A stretch of 64,000 bases of DNA, taken from NCBI GenBank assembly GCA_038503035.1, contig JAVSML010001072.1:62001-126000 (forward strand), in the 5' to 3' direction. The DNA comes from Crocodylus rhombifer. Lineage: Eukaryota; Chordata; Crocodylia; Crocodylidae. The notes beneath the pieces were generated by a model. The model searched no databases. It saw nothing but the letters and a program-made list of their open reading frames with translations, and was not told where the DNA came from. Positions 1-10,722 of this stretch are shown one piece after another; the first letter of the stretch is position 1, and every line of letters begins with the position of its first letter. Position numbers and translations under genes: made by a program.

Positions 1-1035
1 GTCTCATTCCTGTCCCTCTGTCCACATGCGACTGCATTTGCTCAGTCTCCATGCTTAGGATGCTGAGCTCAAGCCACCATGATCAAAACCAGGCACAGTG
101 TGTGCGTGGCACTGGCAAGTTTCCTAAATGCAGCTTTGGCCCCGATTGGCAGTGCCTACTGTTATTCCACCCTCTCCTGACCCAGCTCTACATCCCATTG
201 CTCCTCGAAGGACCAACAATATTCCAGGACTGGGCTTCTCACGCAAAGCTCTGCCAAAACCCCTCCGACCTGAACCGAATCCTGCTCCAGCTTTCCAATC
301 CTTATTGTAAAACCCTCCAGCCACTGCACACTGGTCCTGATGTGTAGCACCCCTGACCTTCAAGCATCTCCATCCAGGCACCGCTGCCCCTGTTTGCAAA
401 CCCTCCTGCCCTTGGTTAGCTGGGGCCTCTCTCAAGCAGCAGTAGCCAACTGTGCCAAATTCTGCCGTGGTTTTGTGACATGTATAAACATTCACTGAAG
501 CCTGGCTGGAGACACCAAACTCATGTTACTGATGGCATCAAGCCGACCCTCACCTTTGTACTCCTGCAGATGCTTACATGCAGCCAAAGGACTCGACAGA
601 ACCGGGGGCCGGACAGGCAGAATATCAATCAGGCGACAGAAATCAGGAAGAGTGAAAGCACCAGCCAAATGCCAAAGGAGGGATTCGTCCCAGAGATCAA
701 GGGAAACAAAAGCCACATTTAACATATCATACAAATGGCTGGAGAAGCTAATCTCTGTGCAGCCGAGGAGCATTTATATCTCTGCATTGTGGAAACGTTT
801 GTGCTGGAAAGGGTGCCAAAGTGTTTGGGAAAGGGAAATGAGTAGCACAAGCAAAAAAAATGCAGTAAATAACAGAACGTGATAGGTGTCAGGGAAAGTG
901 TGTTAAGAAGCAGGTGGGCTCGGGGCACACGCCTTGGGGACCCAGACCCCTGCATCTCCAGCCTCCGCGAGGTTCAGGTTATGCAAAAAAAAAGACAGAT
1001 AAATAATGATGAAATGCATTTTGCAAACAACATTC
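1..1035. other. Unique non-coding sequence, no gene recognised
   Basis: Open frames here reach 123 codons (124-495, minus) but overlap others on both strands and show no recognisable domain, so none is called. The sequence is C-rich from 150 to 420 and AT-richer after 700. Short A runs lie at 853-860 and 985-993. No repeat family was recognised; an old unrecognisable repeat at 150-330 is possible. Confidence 0.5.
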
Positions 1036-1300
1036 CTGTCTTCCTGACTCTATTACCTTAATTGCTTCCCTCTCTACACTTTATTTTAAGGTGAGCATTA
1101 ATTGATTTCTAACTGTAATCACAATTATGGCGTGTTACACTGATTAATGGAAGGCTTGATTAATAGACAAGAAGGTGCCAGTGTTTTCGTTTTTGGAGGA
1201 AGAGATGAAATATGTTTTTACTCCATGGCTGAAGTGCTAATTTCACTGGAGAATGCCGCACTAATGCAAGGCAATTAATCATCTATTTTGGTAACCCGGG
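1036..1300. promoter_or_regulatory. Candidate enhancer-like block with many TAAT cores
   Basis: A dense set of homeodomain-type core sites is visible: TTAATTGC near 1057, ATTAATTGATT near 1098, TGATTAATGG near 1139, TTGATTAATAGA near 1155 and CAATTAATCATC near 1272. It has no repeat signature and no long open frame. Clusters like this are common in vertebrate conserved non-coding elements near developmental genes. That it is conserved or active is inference; chance clustering in AT-rich DNA is the alternative. Confidence 0.38.
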
Positions 1301-1466
1301 GTAGTAAATTCCTGTTCGTGACACAATGTGGCCCTGTAGATTAAACGAAAAGGCCTGCAATCCTTTTAATTTGCCTTCACTGTCACATAATCTAGCCCCA
1401 AGCATGCAGTCTAGTCCATAGTTCATGTGTTCAGAGATCGTGGCATGAAAAGTACTCTTAGGGCCA

Positions 1467-1580
1467 AGGAAATTAAGAGATATACTGAAGTGATTTGACC
1501 AAGGTCTTTATGGTCCACCAGTGGCAGAGTGGAGAACAAAACTGGGTATCTTAACTGCTTTTATCGGTGCCCTTTGGTTG
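1467..1580 (-). repeat. MIR-like tRNA-core SINE remnant, minus orientation
   Basis: Read on the plus strand the order is 'GGAAATTAAG', 'AAGTGATTTGACCAAGGTC', 'CCAGTGGCAGAGTGGAG', 'AACTGGGTATCTTAACTGC'. This is the order expected of an inverted MIR-type SINE: the inverse of the 'CTGTGTGACCTTGGGCAAGTC' core, then the 'CTCTGCCAC' segment, then the tRNA-derived end. It is heavily diverged. Such elements are ancient amniote repeats and inactive. Confidence 0.65.
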
Positions 1581-2194
1581 GCACTGTGATATCATGTGGA
1601 TGGTGGAAATGTGCTCCACCGAGATTGCTCATTGCTGGTGTGACTCAGACCAGGGAGCTCAGCTTCGTGGGCCATCAGAGGACTGGCTCAGCGAGGTTTA
1701 CACAAGCGTGGCTCATCCCACAGTCCCCAGGGTGTTTCATACCAGGCACTTGGACCAGAAAGAACAAGCAAGTCGCCAAGTGAGGGAAAAGTTTGTGAGT
1801 GAGCTCAGGGTTGGGCAGAAATGCACATCTTCCAGCCAAGGACCCCAAACCCACTGGGTAAGGTGGAAGAGGCTCCTAGGCACCCCATTCAACACAATGG
1901 GTGGATGGAGACTGGGCACAACCTGCCTTTCAAAGCCTAGATGGGGCCACAGCCTGTGCTTCTCATGCTTGTACGACTACCTGTATTTTTGCTTCTTTTA
2001 TTCTGAGCTGAGACCGGGGCAGAGAACGGAAACGGCTCCCAGGCAGCAATTGCTGTGGTCTCAGTCTGACCATTTTTAGAGCCTGGCTGTTTCCTTTCTG
2101 GTAAACATCAGCTCAGCCCAAAAAGAGCAGCAAGGAAACAACAGCTTGAAGCCTTAATTACAGGGCAGCTGACTTGCAAAGGGCTAAAGTTAGA
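1581..2194. other. Unique non-coding sequence
   Basis: A 170-codon frame (1567-2079, plus) spans this interval but starts inside the SINE remnant and resembles no known protein; it is judged spurious. Nothing else was recognised. The 3' part (2100-2190) becomes enhancer-like, with CTTAATTACAGGG near 2153. Confidence 0.5.
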
Positions 2195-2335
2195 GCGTGT
2201 CCCCCCAGCTGACCAGCGAGCCCAAAGCAGCCGCCCGCCCCAGCTGTCTCCTTTACGCTCCCTGCTGCGGGCGAGTGAGGAAAGAGCACAGACCACGCTC
2301 CGGCGGATGACCGCTGAAGTCTTCCGGACACCCAC
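2195..2335. other. Short CpG-rich patch
   Basis: CpG dinucleotides are frequent over about 140 bases (for example GCCGCCCGCCCC near 2231 and CGCTCCGGCGGATGACCGC near 2297), while the flanks are CpG-poor as is usual in methylated vertebrate DNA. It is too short for a standard CpG island. A hypomethylated regulatory site or a young GC-rich insertion are both possible. Confidence 0.4.
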
Positions 2336-2616
2336 ATTTGACTCTTCCCACCCAGTTAACCATGTCAGGCTACTGTAAGGTTTGGGGACAGTGGCCTAAT
2401 TTTTTTTAGGGAAAATATTGCATTAAGCCCCTGCTCACTGGAGAAAGCAGAGTCCAGACAAACCTGAGCCTAGAAAGGCCAGAAACTTCTCCCTGCTCTC
2501 AGGGGCTGCGACTGGACAAACCTGGAAAGTCTTGAGCTGCGTGATGCTGCCGATAAATTCTCTGTCCTTTTACACAGACATCAGAGCAGTCCTGACAACT
2601 GACCCACCCTGGATCC

Positions 2617-2692
2617 GATAATTATTTGTATGGTGGTAGCGCTTCAGAGGCCTGCTTCCAGATCAGAGTCCCGTGGTGCTCCGTGCTGTGCC
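2617..2692 (-). repeat. MIR-like SINE, 3' end fragment
   Basis: It begins ATAATTATTTGTATGGTGG and continues AGCGCTTCAGAGGCC, AGATCAGAG, GTGCTCCGTGCTGT. This matches the inverted 3' end of the amniote SINE whose tail reads '...GTGCTAGGCACTGTAC' after '...TTATTATTTGTATTACAGTAGC'. The same segment recurs at 7314-7395 and, in the other orientation, at 54836-54920. Confidence 0.6.
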
Positions 2693-2739
2693 TATGCGGA
2701 TTGGCCCAATTCACATATTTGCTGTATTGAATTCACTAG

Positions 2740-3125
2740 TTGCTGTACCCATGCCCAGCAAATAGCGAATTGGCCCAAACACTGAGTTTTAAGGGGCCCA
2801 AAGCTATTTTTCAGATCAAATCTGAAGCACAATATCAACAGAACAAAAATGGACCCCAGGAAAAGGTTGAAAAAGTTCCATATTTCCTTATCATTTGGGA
2901 AACGTCAAAACATTTTGACATTTTTTAAGCTGAAACTTTTTGACTTTTGAAAAACATCGGGATTTTCTTTTAAAAAAAAAAAAATACGCCTACTTAAAAA
3001 AATGCTGGACGAAAAGCTAGAATCACTCCAAAATGGAAAGGAAATAATTTTTAGCGTTGAACATCATATTAGAGGCTGTTCCAAAATTAAACTCTCCAGT
3101 ATTTTCAGCTAAAAAAAAAAAATAA
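2740..3125. repeat. Old AT-rich interspersed repeat (TTTTGACATTTTT family)
   Basis: This AT-rich stretch contains CAAAACATTTTGACATTTTT (2906-2925) and long A/T homopolymers. The 13-mer TTTTGACATTTTT recurs at 12026-12038 and 57564-57576 in similar surroundings, which points to one dispersed family. Two imperfect copies of GCGRATTGGCCCAA (near 2696 and 2766) lie at the left edge. The class is unknown; a hAT-like MITE is a guess. Confidence 0.4.
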
Positions 3126-3261
3126 CCTGTCTCAGCTCAATCTAAACTGAGTTGTTTCCCCTGGAAAAAGGCACTGTTTGCTCAGCTTTGTCTGTTCAAA
3201 CACAGAACAAACAGACCGTACCTGCCAAAGTCGCATCGCATCCGACTTAGCTCTGAATCGT

Positions 3262-3470
3262 GTTGAAGTATCCAGGTTGTAGCCATATCGGCCTAGAGAC
3301 AAAATGCCATACCTGCAATTTCATATTAAACATGAACTTTCATTTCCACCCAGGAGAACTTTTACAGTCTTTTCTATGCCTGAAGAAGGGTGCGTGCTCC
3401 TACAATCTTGCAAATCAAGATTTTTTTTTTTGCAAAAGCCTAGTTGGTCTGCTAAACCATCTTGCCCCTA
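3262..3470 (+). repeat. Dispersed repeat with CCTGAAGAAGGG ... AGTTGGTC motif
   Basis: GGTTGTAGCCATATCGGCC (near 3274) precedes CCTGAAGAAGGGTGCGTGC (near 3380), CAATCTTGCAAATCAAGA, a T run and CTAGTTGGTCTGCTAAA (near 3442). The same ordered motifs, a 'YCTGATGAAG' start, a 'GCTTGC' middle and an 'AGTTGGTCCAATAAAA' end, occur at 56560-56680 (plus) and inverted at 21075-21195. I recall this as a common sauropsid repeat; its class is uncertain (a Penelope-like 3' UTR has been considered). Confidence 0.45.
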
Positions 3471-3724
3471 CCACGAGCTCTGAATCTTTGCACTGAGAGT
3501 CAATCCACTTGGAAACACTTGGGAACAGCCGGGTGGTGCAAGTCAGCAGTAAGTGGAGTCCGCTTGCTTTACACCATGCAAGGATTTGGCCTCTTCTGCC
3601 CACTCAGGCTGGTCCCCGCATGCAACTCGTGGCTCTGCCATGCAGCCGCGGGGGCCCGCCAAGGGAGCATAGCCCCCCACACTGTGTTTTCCTGACTATA
3701 AAAAGTCATGACATGTTCTGAGCT

Positions 3725-4150
3725 GGGAGAATAATCACAGCAGAGGAGCCGATAACAAGGCGCACAATTGCCATGTAGAATCAGAGGCCTTTGTTGGGAG
3801 AGCTCGAGGCAGAGTTATCACATTTATTTGGAGAAGAATGACAACTCATCACAATACCAGACAACCACGCGGTACCAGGAGGAGAGATAGAATTGTTTGG
3901 GCTCTCTCCTTTCCCACAAGAAAGTGCTGATAAATCCCTCCCAGGTGCCCCGAGCGTGTGTGCCACGTGCTGCGTTCACGTTCTCATTGTGGGCCGGGGC
4001 GATGGACCTATTTGGAGGGAAACAATGGGCAGGGAATAAACAAAAAGATCCATTTTTGCAACAAGCAGATCTGCTGAATGGGAGCTGGGGACCTTAATTG
4101 CAGTTTTATGGATTGCTATTAGAACAAAATAAAGCCAGTGCTCTGCCTCA
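3725..4150. promoter_or_regulatory. Candidate enhancer-like block
   Basis: GATAA/TTATC motifs (CCGATAACAAGG near 3749, GAGTTATCACATTTATT near 3814), a TTTGTT site and GACCTTAATTGCAG near 4091 are packed in a repeat-free stretch with even base composition. The part 4000-4150 has the long purine/AT words often seen in conserved non-coding elements. No conservation evidence is available. Confidence 0.33.
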
Positions 4151-4269
4151 GCGCAGAGGAGTGGTGATGCCTGTGATGGCTTGTTTTCCCCTATCATTTT
4201 TATCCTTTGCTGAGCTGATGGGAAATCTTTCGACAGAATAGTCCTCTCTCCAACAACGCCGTCTCGTTG

Positions 4270-4530
4270 AAATCAAAACTCAACTAGCGCCTCTTCTTTT
4301 CAACGCCGCCCTTTGTGGAAGGAAAATTTGAAACAATTTTGATTCCAAATGGGTTGCTTTGCTGTGACTTCCATTGGGTTTTGTTTTGTTTCGACTTTCT
4401 GATTTCACATCATTTTTTACTTTGGGGTTTAAAATCTTCCCACACTTTCCCTGTTGTACTATTATGGTTGCGTGCTGCTTATACACACCCACACATATAT
4501 TAATATTGAATATACAATATAACGTTTCAA
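4270..4530. repeat. Possible further copy of the AT-rich interspersed repeat
   Basis: Strings such as GAAAATTTGAAACAATTTTG, GGGTTTTGTTTTGTTTCG and TTTCACATCATTTTTTAC have the same T/A word style as the repeat at 2740-3125. A short AC/AT microsatellite-like tract follows (4480-4520). No exact shared 13-mer was found, so membership is weak. Confidence 0.25.
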
Positions 4531-4904
4531 CCAGCATCAAACAGCTGTCTCGATAGCAATTGCCTCATTTTGGGCAGCTCGACAACAAGCAGTATCAGTT
4601 TAGAAGCGATTCCAATGGCAAAAGCAACCTAGGGAAGAAGGGTCAGAGCTAAAATTCCCACCAGGGCTCTTTGGCATAGCTAAAAAACAAAGTAAAATTT
4701 AAATCCTTTTAAATATTTACTCTGTCACCAACCTGCTTGAATTGAGCTGGCCCAGATACAGACCACCCATTGCTGCCCCCTTTTTCTTTAACCCTCCTTT
4801 GCCTGTCCTTAAGCTTAGCCTACAAAATCTTAACGATTTTGGGACTAGTAATTTTACTGAAAGTTAGACACACTCCTAAATACCCTGGTGATTTAAGGCT
4901 TTAG

Positions 4905-5085
4905 GTTATAAAGCATCTGGACATTGCCAGCAGTGCTGCAAACTTGGTAACAGCCTTCAAATACCTGAAAGGTGATTACAGAGAGGATGAAGATGGGCTT
5001 TTCTCTCGGGACAGGACTAGAAGCCATGGATTTGAGCTTCATCAGGGGAAATTAGGAGATTAGGATCAGGAGCCACAGCACTCAG
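4905..5085 (+). mobile_element. CR1 LINE fragment, plus orientation
   Basis: AACAGCCTTCAAATACCTG, AGAGGATGAAGATGGGC, GGGACAGGACTAGAAGCCATG, and CATCAGGGGAAATTAGGAG follow the order of the CR1 ORF2 3' coding region (AVFKYL / REDGDG / GQDKKQWV / QGKLRLDI in frame). The fragment is truncated on both sides and full of changes. It is one of only two plus-oriented CR1 pieces in the window. Confidence 0.75.
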
Positions 5086-5089
5086 CTTT

Positions 5090-5828
5090 CCAACCCAATA
5101 GGATGATAATTATGATCAAGAGAGTCCCACCTTTCTTCCTCCACTACAGTGCTAAGTGAAAATACATTATCCCAGTTTGTACAAACAGAGTTAGGCTAAG
5201 AGAGATGTGTAAAAGCATCTGCTCTCCAGATGAAACCTTTTTCCATCGGGGCTATAAAGATGTCGTTCAGCTATATTTATTCGGCTATCTATTGGGACCG
5301 AAGTGATGGACAGTCCTTGGGTCCCCAGCTTCTGTACTTGTTTGCTCGGGTTGTTTTTATGTTATATATATTTTCCCAGTGACGTGAGTTATTTCTGACA
5401 GCCCATTAGGATGCCTGGGAGATGGGGCACGGTTATTGTTTGAGCCCTTTACACTCGTCATTTCCAGTTGCATGTTGCTTTTCTCATAGATGAGTGAAGC
5501 AGTGAGTTATAGATCTCAGTAGCAGTGAAAGGCACATCTCAGATGTGCTGACTTGCAAAATGCAAACAAGCCCCTTTTGCCGCCCATGCAGTGGGACTTT
5601 TGCATAAAGAATGAGATTCTGCTCTTAGTTGCACACAACCAAACGCTGCGAGTCCAATTCAACGGGGTTGTCACAGTAGGCAAGCAGAGCAGACTTCAGC
5701 CAATTTCACTCGCAGCAGAACCAAGTGTCACTCACAAACAACTGTCTCCCTGGGGGGTGGAAATCATGTTCATAAAACCCAGAGCAGCAGCAAAGATTTT
5801 GAGGTCAGAAAGGGCCGCTGGATTAGAG
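5090..5828. other. Unique non-coding sequence, partly AT-rich
   Basis: No repeat was recognised. GCTATATTTATTCGGCTATC (5270-5290) and a TTATATATATTTTCCC word (5360) are AT-rich islands. A 96-codon frame (5553-5843, plus) runs into the CR1 and is judged spurious. Confidence 0.5.
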
Positions 5829-6240
5829 AATCATAGAAAATGAGTGCTGGAAGGGACCTCAGGAGGTCACATCTAGTCCAACCCCTGCTCAAAGCTGGAG
5901 CACCCCCAAATAAGTCATCCCAGCCAGGGCTTTTTTGTCTAGTTGGGACTTAAAATCTCCAAGGATGGGGAGTCCACGACAGCCTATCTGGGTGACCTGT
6001 TCCAATGCTTCACCATCCTCTTAGTGAGGGAGTTTTTTCCTAATATCCAACTTAAATCTCCCTTGCTGCAACTAGACCCCATTGCTCCTTGTCCTGTCAT
6101 CTGCCCCCACTGAGACCAGCCCAGCCCCATCCTCTTTGCAGCCGCCCTGCAGGGAGTTGAAGGCTGCTATTCAATCCCCCTCAGTCATCACTGCTCCAGA
6201 CTAAATAAGACCAGTTCCCTCAGCCTTTTCCCATCAGGTT
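5829..6240 (-). mobile_element. CR1 LINE 3' fragment, minus orientation
   Basis: The left edge is the inverted CR1 3' terminus (AATCATAGAAAATGAGTGC, then GGAAGGGACCTCAGGAGG). The inverted ORF2 tail follows, with the landmarks CCTGTTCCAATGCTTCACC, TTGCTGCAACTAGACCCC and CATTGCTCCTTGTCCTGTC. The element is 5'-truncated near 6240 after CCAGTTCCCTCAGCC, the usual outcome of target-primed reverse transcription. Internal stops and frameshifts make it a dead copy. It belongs to the same subfamily as the copies at 18884 and 31554. Confidence 0.93.
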
Positions 6241-7313
6241 ATCCAGGCTAACCTAGAAACCCTGCTTGTCACACCTGCACTGAGCCCAGTAACATGCCTT
6301 TGGCTGGAGCACCTTCACGAAGCACAGCCTGGCTTGATGAGCAGACTTCAAGAGATGCAGAGACCACCACTTCCCTGGGGCACATGTCCCAACCGGGAGC
6401 TGCCCTCACAGAAATAGCACAATACGTAATAATCAAATGTCATAAAATACACGTGTGTCACTATGGAAAGCCCTTCCCATCTGACGATCAGTGGTGTAGA
6501 CACAAAACCATCAGCTCTTCCATCCTGAGTGCTTGGACAGCTGCGCCCAGTGCAGGCTCCAGGGGCCACCGTCCCCCATAGAGACGACTCTGAAGATACA
6601 CAGTCTTTCCCGTGCAGAAATGGGGTCACAGCGGGAGCCTGTTAAACCCAGTGAGTCCCACTCACTCAAGTGTTAACAAGGAATTGAGACCATTTAAAAG
6701 ATAAGTGGTAAAAAAGAAAAAAAGCAGTGCCACAAACTAAGTGAATTCCCTTTCATCTCCTCCCCCTTTTAATTTGCTTGTTTCTCACATCACAGGGTCG
6801 TGCCTGACATCTCTCCAAGGAACCCGAGGGGGTCCTGGGAGCAGCCATTTGGCATCAGGTGCAAAGGGAGGCTCTCTCCTCCTTTCAGCTGGGCATTGGT
6901 ATAAGAAAAGAAAACCTCCCCCTAACATTGCACAGGGCACATTACATCCAAAAGTCCTCAGCCTGAGCAAAAGACTGGGGGAAATGGATTCTAAATTATA
7001 TTAATCCTTAAAAGCATCGACCGGTTTTGTGCCAAGTACAGCTCCATCAGAAAGATTTAAGCCCGGCAGAACTCAGCTGGTCGCATACCAGCAGGCACTC
7101 TCGGCTGCCCAGGGTAACAGGTGCACCTTACTGTCACTTAGATCACAGGAAACCATCCACATCCTGAAATAAGTCAGCCCTTCCAAAATGAGCGGGAATG
7201 CAACCCCCATGATTTAGGTGTGGGTCATCCGTCCGGCCTTATCCGAACACAGACACTTCTGACAAGTCTCAAGGGTGCCTAGAGAATGAGCGGACCTGCA
7301 GGGCAAGAGAACC
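6241..7313. other. Unique non-coding sequence
   Basis: No gene or clear repeat. A-rich words occur at 6690-6730 (GTGGTAAAAAAGAAAAAAAG) and an AT-rich spot at 6985-7010 (AAATTATATTAATCC). Open frames are below 100 codons and overlap on both strands. Confidence 0.5.
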
Positions 7314-7395
7314 GATTATTTGTATTACCGGGGAAGCTACAGGCTGCAGCCAGGATTGGGACCACACTGTGCTAGGGGCTGCACAAAAATAATTA
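7314..7395 (-). repeat. MIR-like SINE, 3' end fragment
   Basis: ATTATTTGTATTACCGGGG, CAGGATTGGGACCACACTG and GTGCTAGGGGCTGCACAAA match the inverted 3' portion of the same SINE family seen at 2617-2692. It breaks off after the GCACAAA segment. Confidence 0.65.
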
Positions 7396-7714
7396 GATGC
7401 TCTTTGGAGCGTTTTTGCTCATTGCAACACTTAACACCAATGGGTCCTGGTCCCTGCCTGTTGCCCCAAGGAGCCGTCATCTTAAAAATGCATACTATTA
7501 CTTAAATATTAAGCAAACATGGTGGCAGGGAGTTTGTGGTGTCCCAGACTCAGCCCGTTCTCCTCCTCCAGTGGTCTCTTTAAGCCCCAAACTCACTAGC
7601 CACATGCTATCCCCTTGATGGAGCACATCCCAGCCAGGACTGTATGTTGACTCCACAACCGCTTCTCCCCTGGCAAAAGTTACCTTAAGAAACCCTCTTC
7701 TTGCATTTGGTTAT
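7396..7714. other. Unique non-coding sequence
   Basis: Nothing recognised. Two overlapping short frames (60-73 codons) on the plus strand carry no known motif. Confidence 0.45.
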
Positions 7715-7930
7715 AAGCCCTTTATTCATTTGCCTTCTGATACGTTGGTGGCAGGTGCATGCCATTAATTCCCATCCGTGTATTCTTGAGCCACCCATCG
7801 GTACCGAGAGGCTGCGTCCTTAAATGAGTGGACTTCATTTCATTAGAGTTTATTATTATATTTCATTCAGGATGTGGACTGCAAATTAGAAAAATCTGCA
7901 AACCTTCCTCTTCACAGGAATAATTATTGC
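7715..7930. promoter_or_regulatory. Candidate enhancer-like block
   Basis: TTTATTCATTTGCC, GCCATTAATTCCC (near 7763), TCATTTCATTAGAG and TTTATTATTATATTTC occur without repeat landmarks. The composition resembles other TAAT-rich blocks in the window. Confidence 0.28.
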
Positions 7931-7945
7931 CTGGCTGTCTAGAAA

Positions 7946-8245
7946 GTGTGTGCGTGTGGGGGGGGGGATAAATCTGTGCTAATTGAAACAGTAAAATATG
8001 TGCTTCTTCACAATCCGCCTGTTCAATACCTTGAGAGAAACACACACAGCCCCCTAAATCCTGCTCCTGTCCTCTAGATTATAAATTCCCTCGTTTTCCA
8101 TCTTTTATAGCACTTTTTTTTTTTTAAGTGCAAGTAGGGGTATTAATTATTTTAAGATTTTTTTGTCAGTCATTTTCTATAATTAAATTCTCTTCCCTTG
8201 GGGTATTTTACATCATTTGATTTTTTTTTTATTATTATTTTCCTC
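7946..8245. repeat. Low-complexity G-run and T-rich tract
   Basis: A GTGTGTGCGTGTG tract leads into a run of 10 Gs ending at 7968. From 8100 the sequence is T-rich, with T runs at 8111-8125 and 8221-8230 followed by (ATT)n to 8240. TATTAATTATTTTAAG lies between them. Confidence 0.7.
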
Positions 8246-9117
8246 TCCTTTTAGTTTGCATCATGAAGTGAGATATGAAAGGGAGGTTTGATTCCAGCTG
8301 GTTCTTGGGCCTTCACTTCAATCCCTCCTCCTTTTGAAGGTCACCTCAGCAGGCAATGATTTATCAAGTACCAAGGAGTCGATGGCTTTCCAATTCGGGG
8401 CTGGTGATAGCTTCTGCACTGCCGAAGTGGGAAGGGGGCAGGCAGGGGCAGAAATGCCTTCAGGGTCCCATGTTTCAGGCTGCAGAGTCTCTGCAAAAGA
8501 GGCTTGCTTCATGCAATTGAGAAGGGATTTACCTGGGGCCACTCTGACCTAATAAATAGCATTCAGGGCTCTGCCACATCCAGTCCATTTTCAAGAGATG
8601 ACAACAAGGGCAACCCTCCTGTCAGCCCTGATATGCATCCAGCTTTGCAGCCTTTATGGTCTTCTGCTCTTATCCCAGGACCCTGATAAGGCTCCTTCCC
8701 ACCACCCTGCACCACGCCAGCTGTGCCGCTCTGGGATGTTTGCAGATGTTACAGCGCCCTCCCGTGAGCATCGCTAAGCCAAGCTCCGCGTGTTGCCCCC
8801 GACGGCCAGCTGTGCCATGACGGCTTTGTTCCAGTCACCGGTGCAAAGGGTGCAACTAGAGGATGATTCCCCTCTTCTATTAATCTCCATGTCCCAGGTC
8901 AATCCTGCCAGTCCCTCAATCACTCCTCCTGCTTGGCAGTGCTCTGGACAGAGGCCTGCTCTCCTTTCTGTGCCGGGGATTATTTATGGGGCCATGAACA
9001 TGCTTTATTAACTGCACATTCAAATGAAGACATTCACGTCTCTGTCCGTGGAGCTTCTCCAGCTCTCGTTCCTGTTCTCCAGGCCCTCAATTAAAAAAAA
9101 AGGTGTAAAGCCAGGCA
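8246..9117. other. Unique non-coding sequence
   Basis: No gene, RNA or repeat recognised. Frames of 60-75 codons overlap one another on both strands. CpG density rises towards 9100. Confidence 0.5.
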
Positions 9118-9235
9118 CCGGCTGACACCGCGGTGCTGCACGTCACTGACTTTGATAACGTCCCGGTGGGGAAAGTCTCCCGCGCGCTTCCCGCGCTGGG
9201 CAGCAGAAGTGAGTCTGAACGGGAGAGGCCACCGC
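9118..9235. other. CpG-dense patch
   Basis: About a dozen CpGs fall in 118 bases, including ACACCGCGGTG, CTCCCGCGCGCTTCCCGCGC (near 9177). The flanks are CpG-poor. This is the densest CpG spot in the first 30 kb. It could be a small hypomethylated regulatory site or distal promoter. No TATA box or exon was found next to it. Confidence 0.42.
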
Positions 9236-10190
9236 AAGCTCCTGGATTGTGGTAGGTCCACTCCATCCCAGCGTGGGGCCTCTCTCGGTAGGGGAGGTGA
9301 GGGACCCTTTCCCCTGCTGCTGCTGTGGAAGTCAGTGGAGCAACTCCTCTATCGCAGGCATGCATCAGAGAGGAAGGTCAGCCCTTCTGTGCACGGCTTG
9401 TGCTTGAATCACATCCCCATATAGGACATCAGGCGAGTCAAGATGGCAATGCCCATGCCAGGCCCCTGGCATGCCCTTCTGCTACCCACCCAGGCCCTGG
9501 GGTTTCTGTAGCACTCGCCCCAGCCTGAAGTTACTCATTTAGCAAAAGGATGGAGTTTGCTCATAGCCTCTTGAATCCTCTGTGCCAAGTTAAGCCCCAC
9601 ACATGGGGCAGAATAGAGGAACGTGATTTTGGACATTGAGGCAAGCTTCATTGGAAGCTCCTTGCCATGGCATGACAGAGGTGAGATCAATGGCAAGACG
9701 CAGAGGCCAGGGACTCAAACCAGGTCAGGGGGGATCGGTGCCATCTTCCAGTGGATTCCAGTACAGACTGGGTACCCCTCTTTGAAAACAGGCAGAGGGG
9801 CATTGTCACGGCATTTTAAGCACCATTCGTTCCTCCCCGGCTTATGCTAAGAGCAGCTGCATGGCAGTCTCTTTGGCCAGCCTGAGAAAATGCACCATTT
9901 TGTCCACATCAGCCTTTGCAGACCTCAGGCGCCAAGAAGCAGTTCCCCGCTGCTGCACGGGCTGAAGGATAACACAATGGGCAATGGGACATTTCCCTCT
10001 TGTCATAAACCCTGCCAGCTAGGGCCTAGCTATCCATAGGCCTCCACCTGGAAATGCTGAGGCAGGAGGGTCCTACATGCATGAATGTGGCACAGCAGCC
10101 ACCGAAGGCCACTGTCACCATCACGATCTCGCCCCTCGCCCGAGTGTCCCTTGCCTGAGCGCCAGTGTAATCGATGTGCAGCAGGGTTCA
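9236..10190. other. Unique non-coding sequence
   Basis: Nothing recognised beyond modest GC richness and short open frames (92 codons or less). Confidence 0.5.
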
Positions 10191-10194
10191 TTTG

Positions 10195-10470
10195 GCACTG
10201 TGGCCACTAAATTCTAGTGCCACTTACAAGTCAATTATCTTTTCTTTTTTTTCCCCCTGCCAAGGAGAATCAAACCACTTCTCTAAATGCTTATCGCTCA
10301 CTTTCCAATATGATAGCGAAAGCAGTGCTACGACCTGGAAAATACATAACCACTTAAAACTGAAGGCAAACAAATGGTGCTTGCAGAGAGAACTTATTAG
10401 CATGGTACAGCACTTTCTGATAGTAGCACGAGGCATTACATTTCAAGTGTTGCCAGAGAAGCAAAAAAGC
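10195..10470. promoter_or_regulatory. Candidate enhancer-like block
   Basis: It opens with an inverted pair GGCACT / AGTGCC (near 10193 and 10217) and contains TCAATTATCTTTTC, GCTTATCGCTCAC, ATAACCACTTAAAACTG and CTTATTAGCATGG. No repeat landmarks are present. It is open on the plus strand for 121 codons (10174-10539), with no recognisable domain. Confidence 0.3.
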
Positions 10471-10640
10471 GTTGCTTTGATGTGTTCAACCAGGACTCTG
10501 CTGGTTCCTGGGGATACCCAGGGCTCCTGGGCTGTCTAATGGGGAAAACCCTGAGAACCTAATCGCCTTCTGCTTGTGATGAGAGCCAGGGCATGAGGCT
10601 AGAGGGGAAACCGGTGTCCAACACTGGACCGGCATTTCTG

Positions 10641-10722
10641 TGCCCTGGGCTCTGCTCTCGACTCCGCCACCGGCTTCTTGTGTGACCTTGGTGCTATCAA
10701 CCCTTTGTGCCTCTGTTTCTCT
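10641..10722 (+). repeat. MIR-like SINE core, plus orientation
   Basis: TCTGCTCTCGACTCCGCCAC, then CTTGTGTGACCTTGGTGC, then ACCCTTTGTGCCTCTGTTTC reproduce the core order of a MIR-type SINE. Neither end is preserved. Confidence 0.75.
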
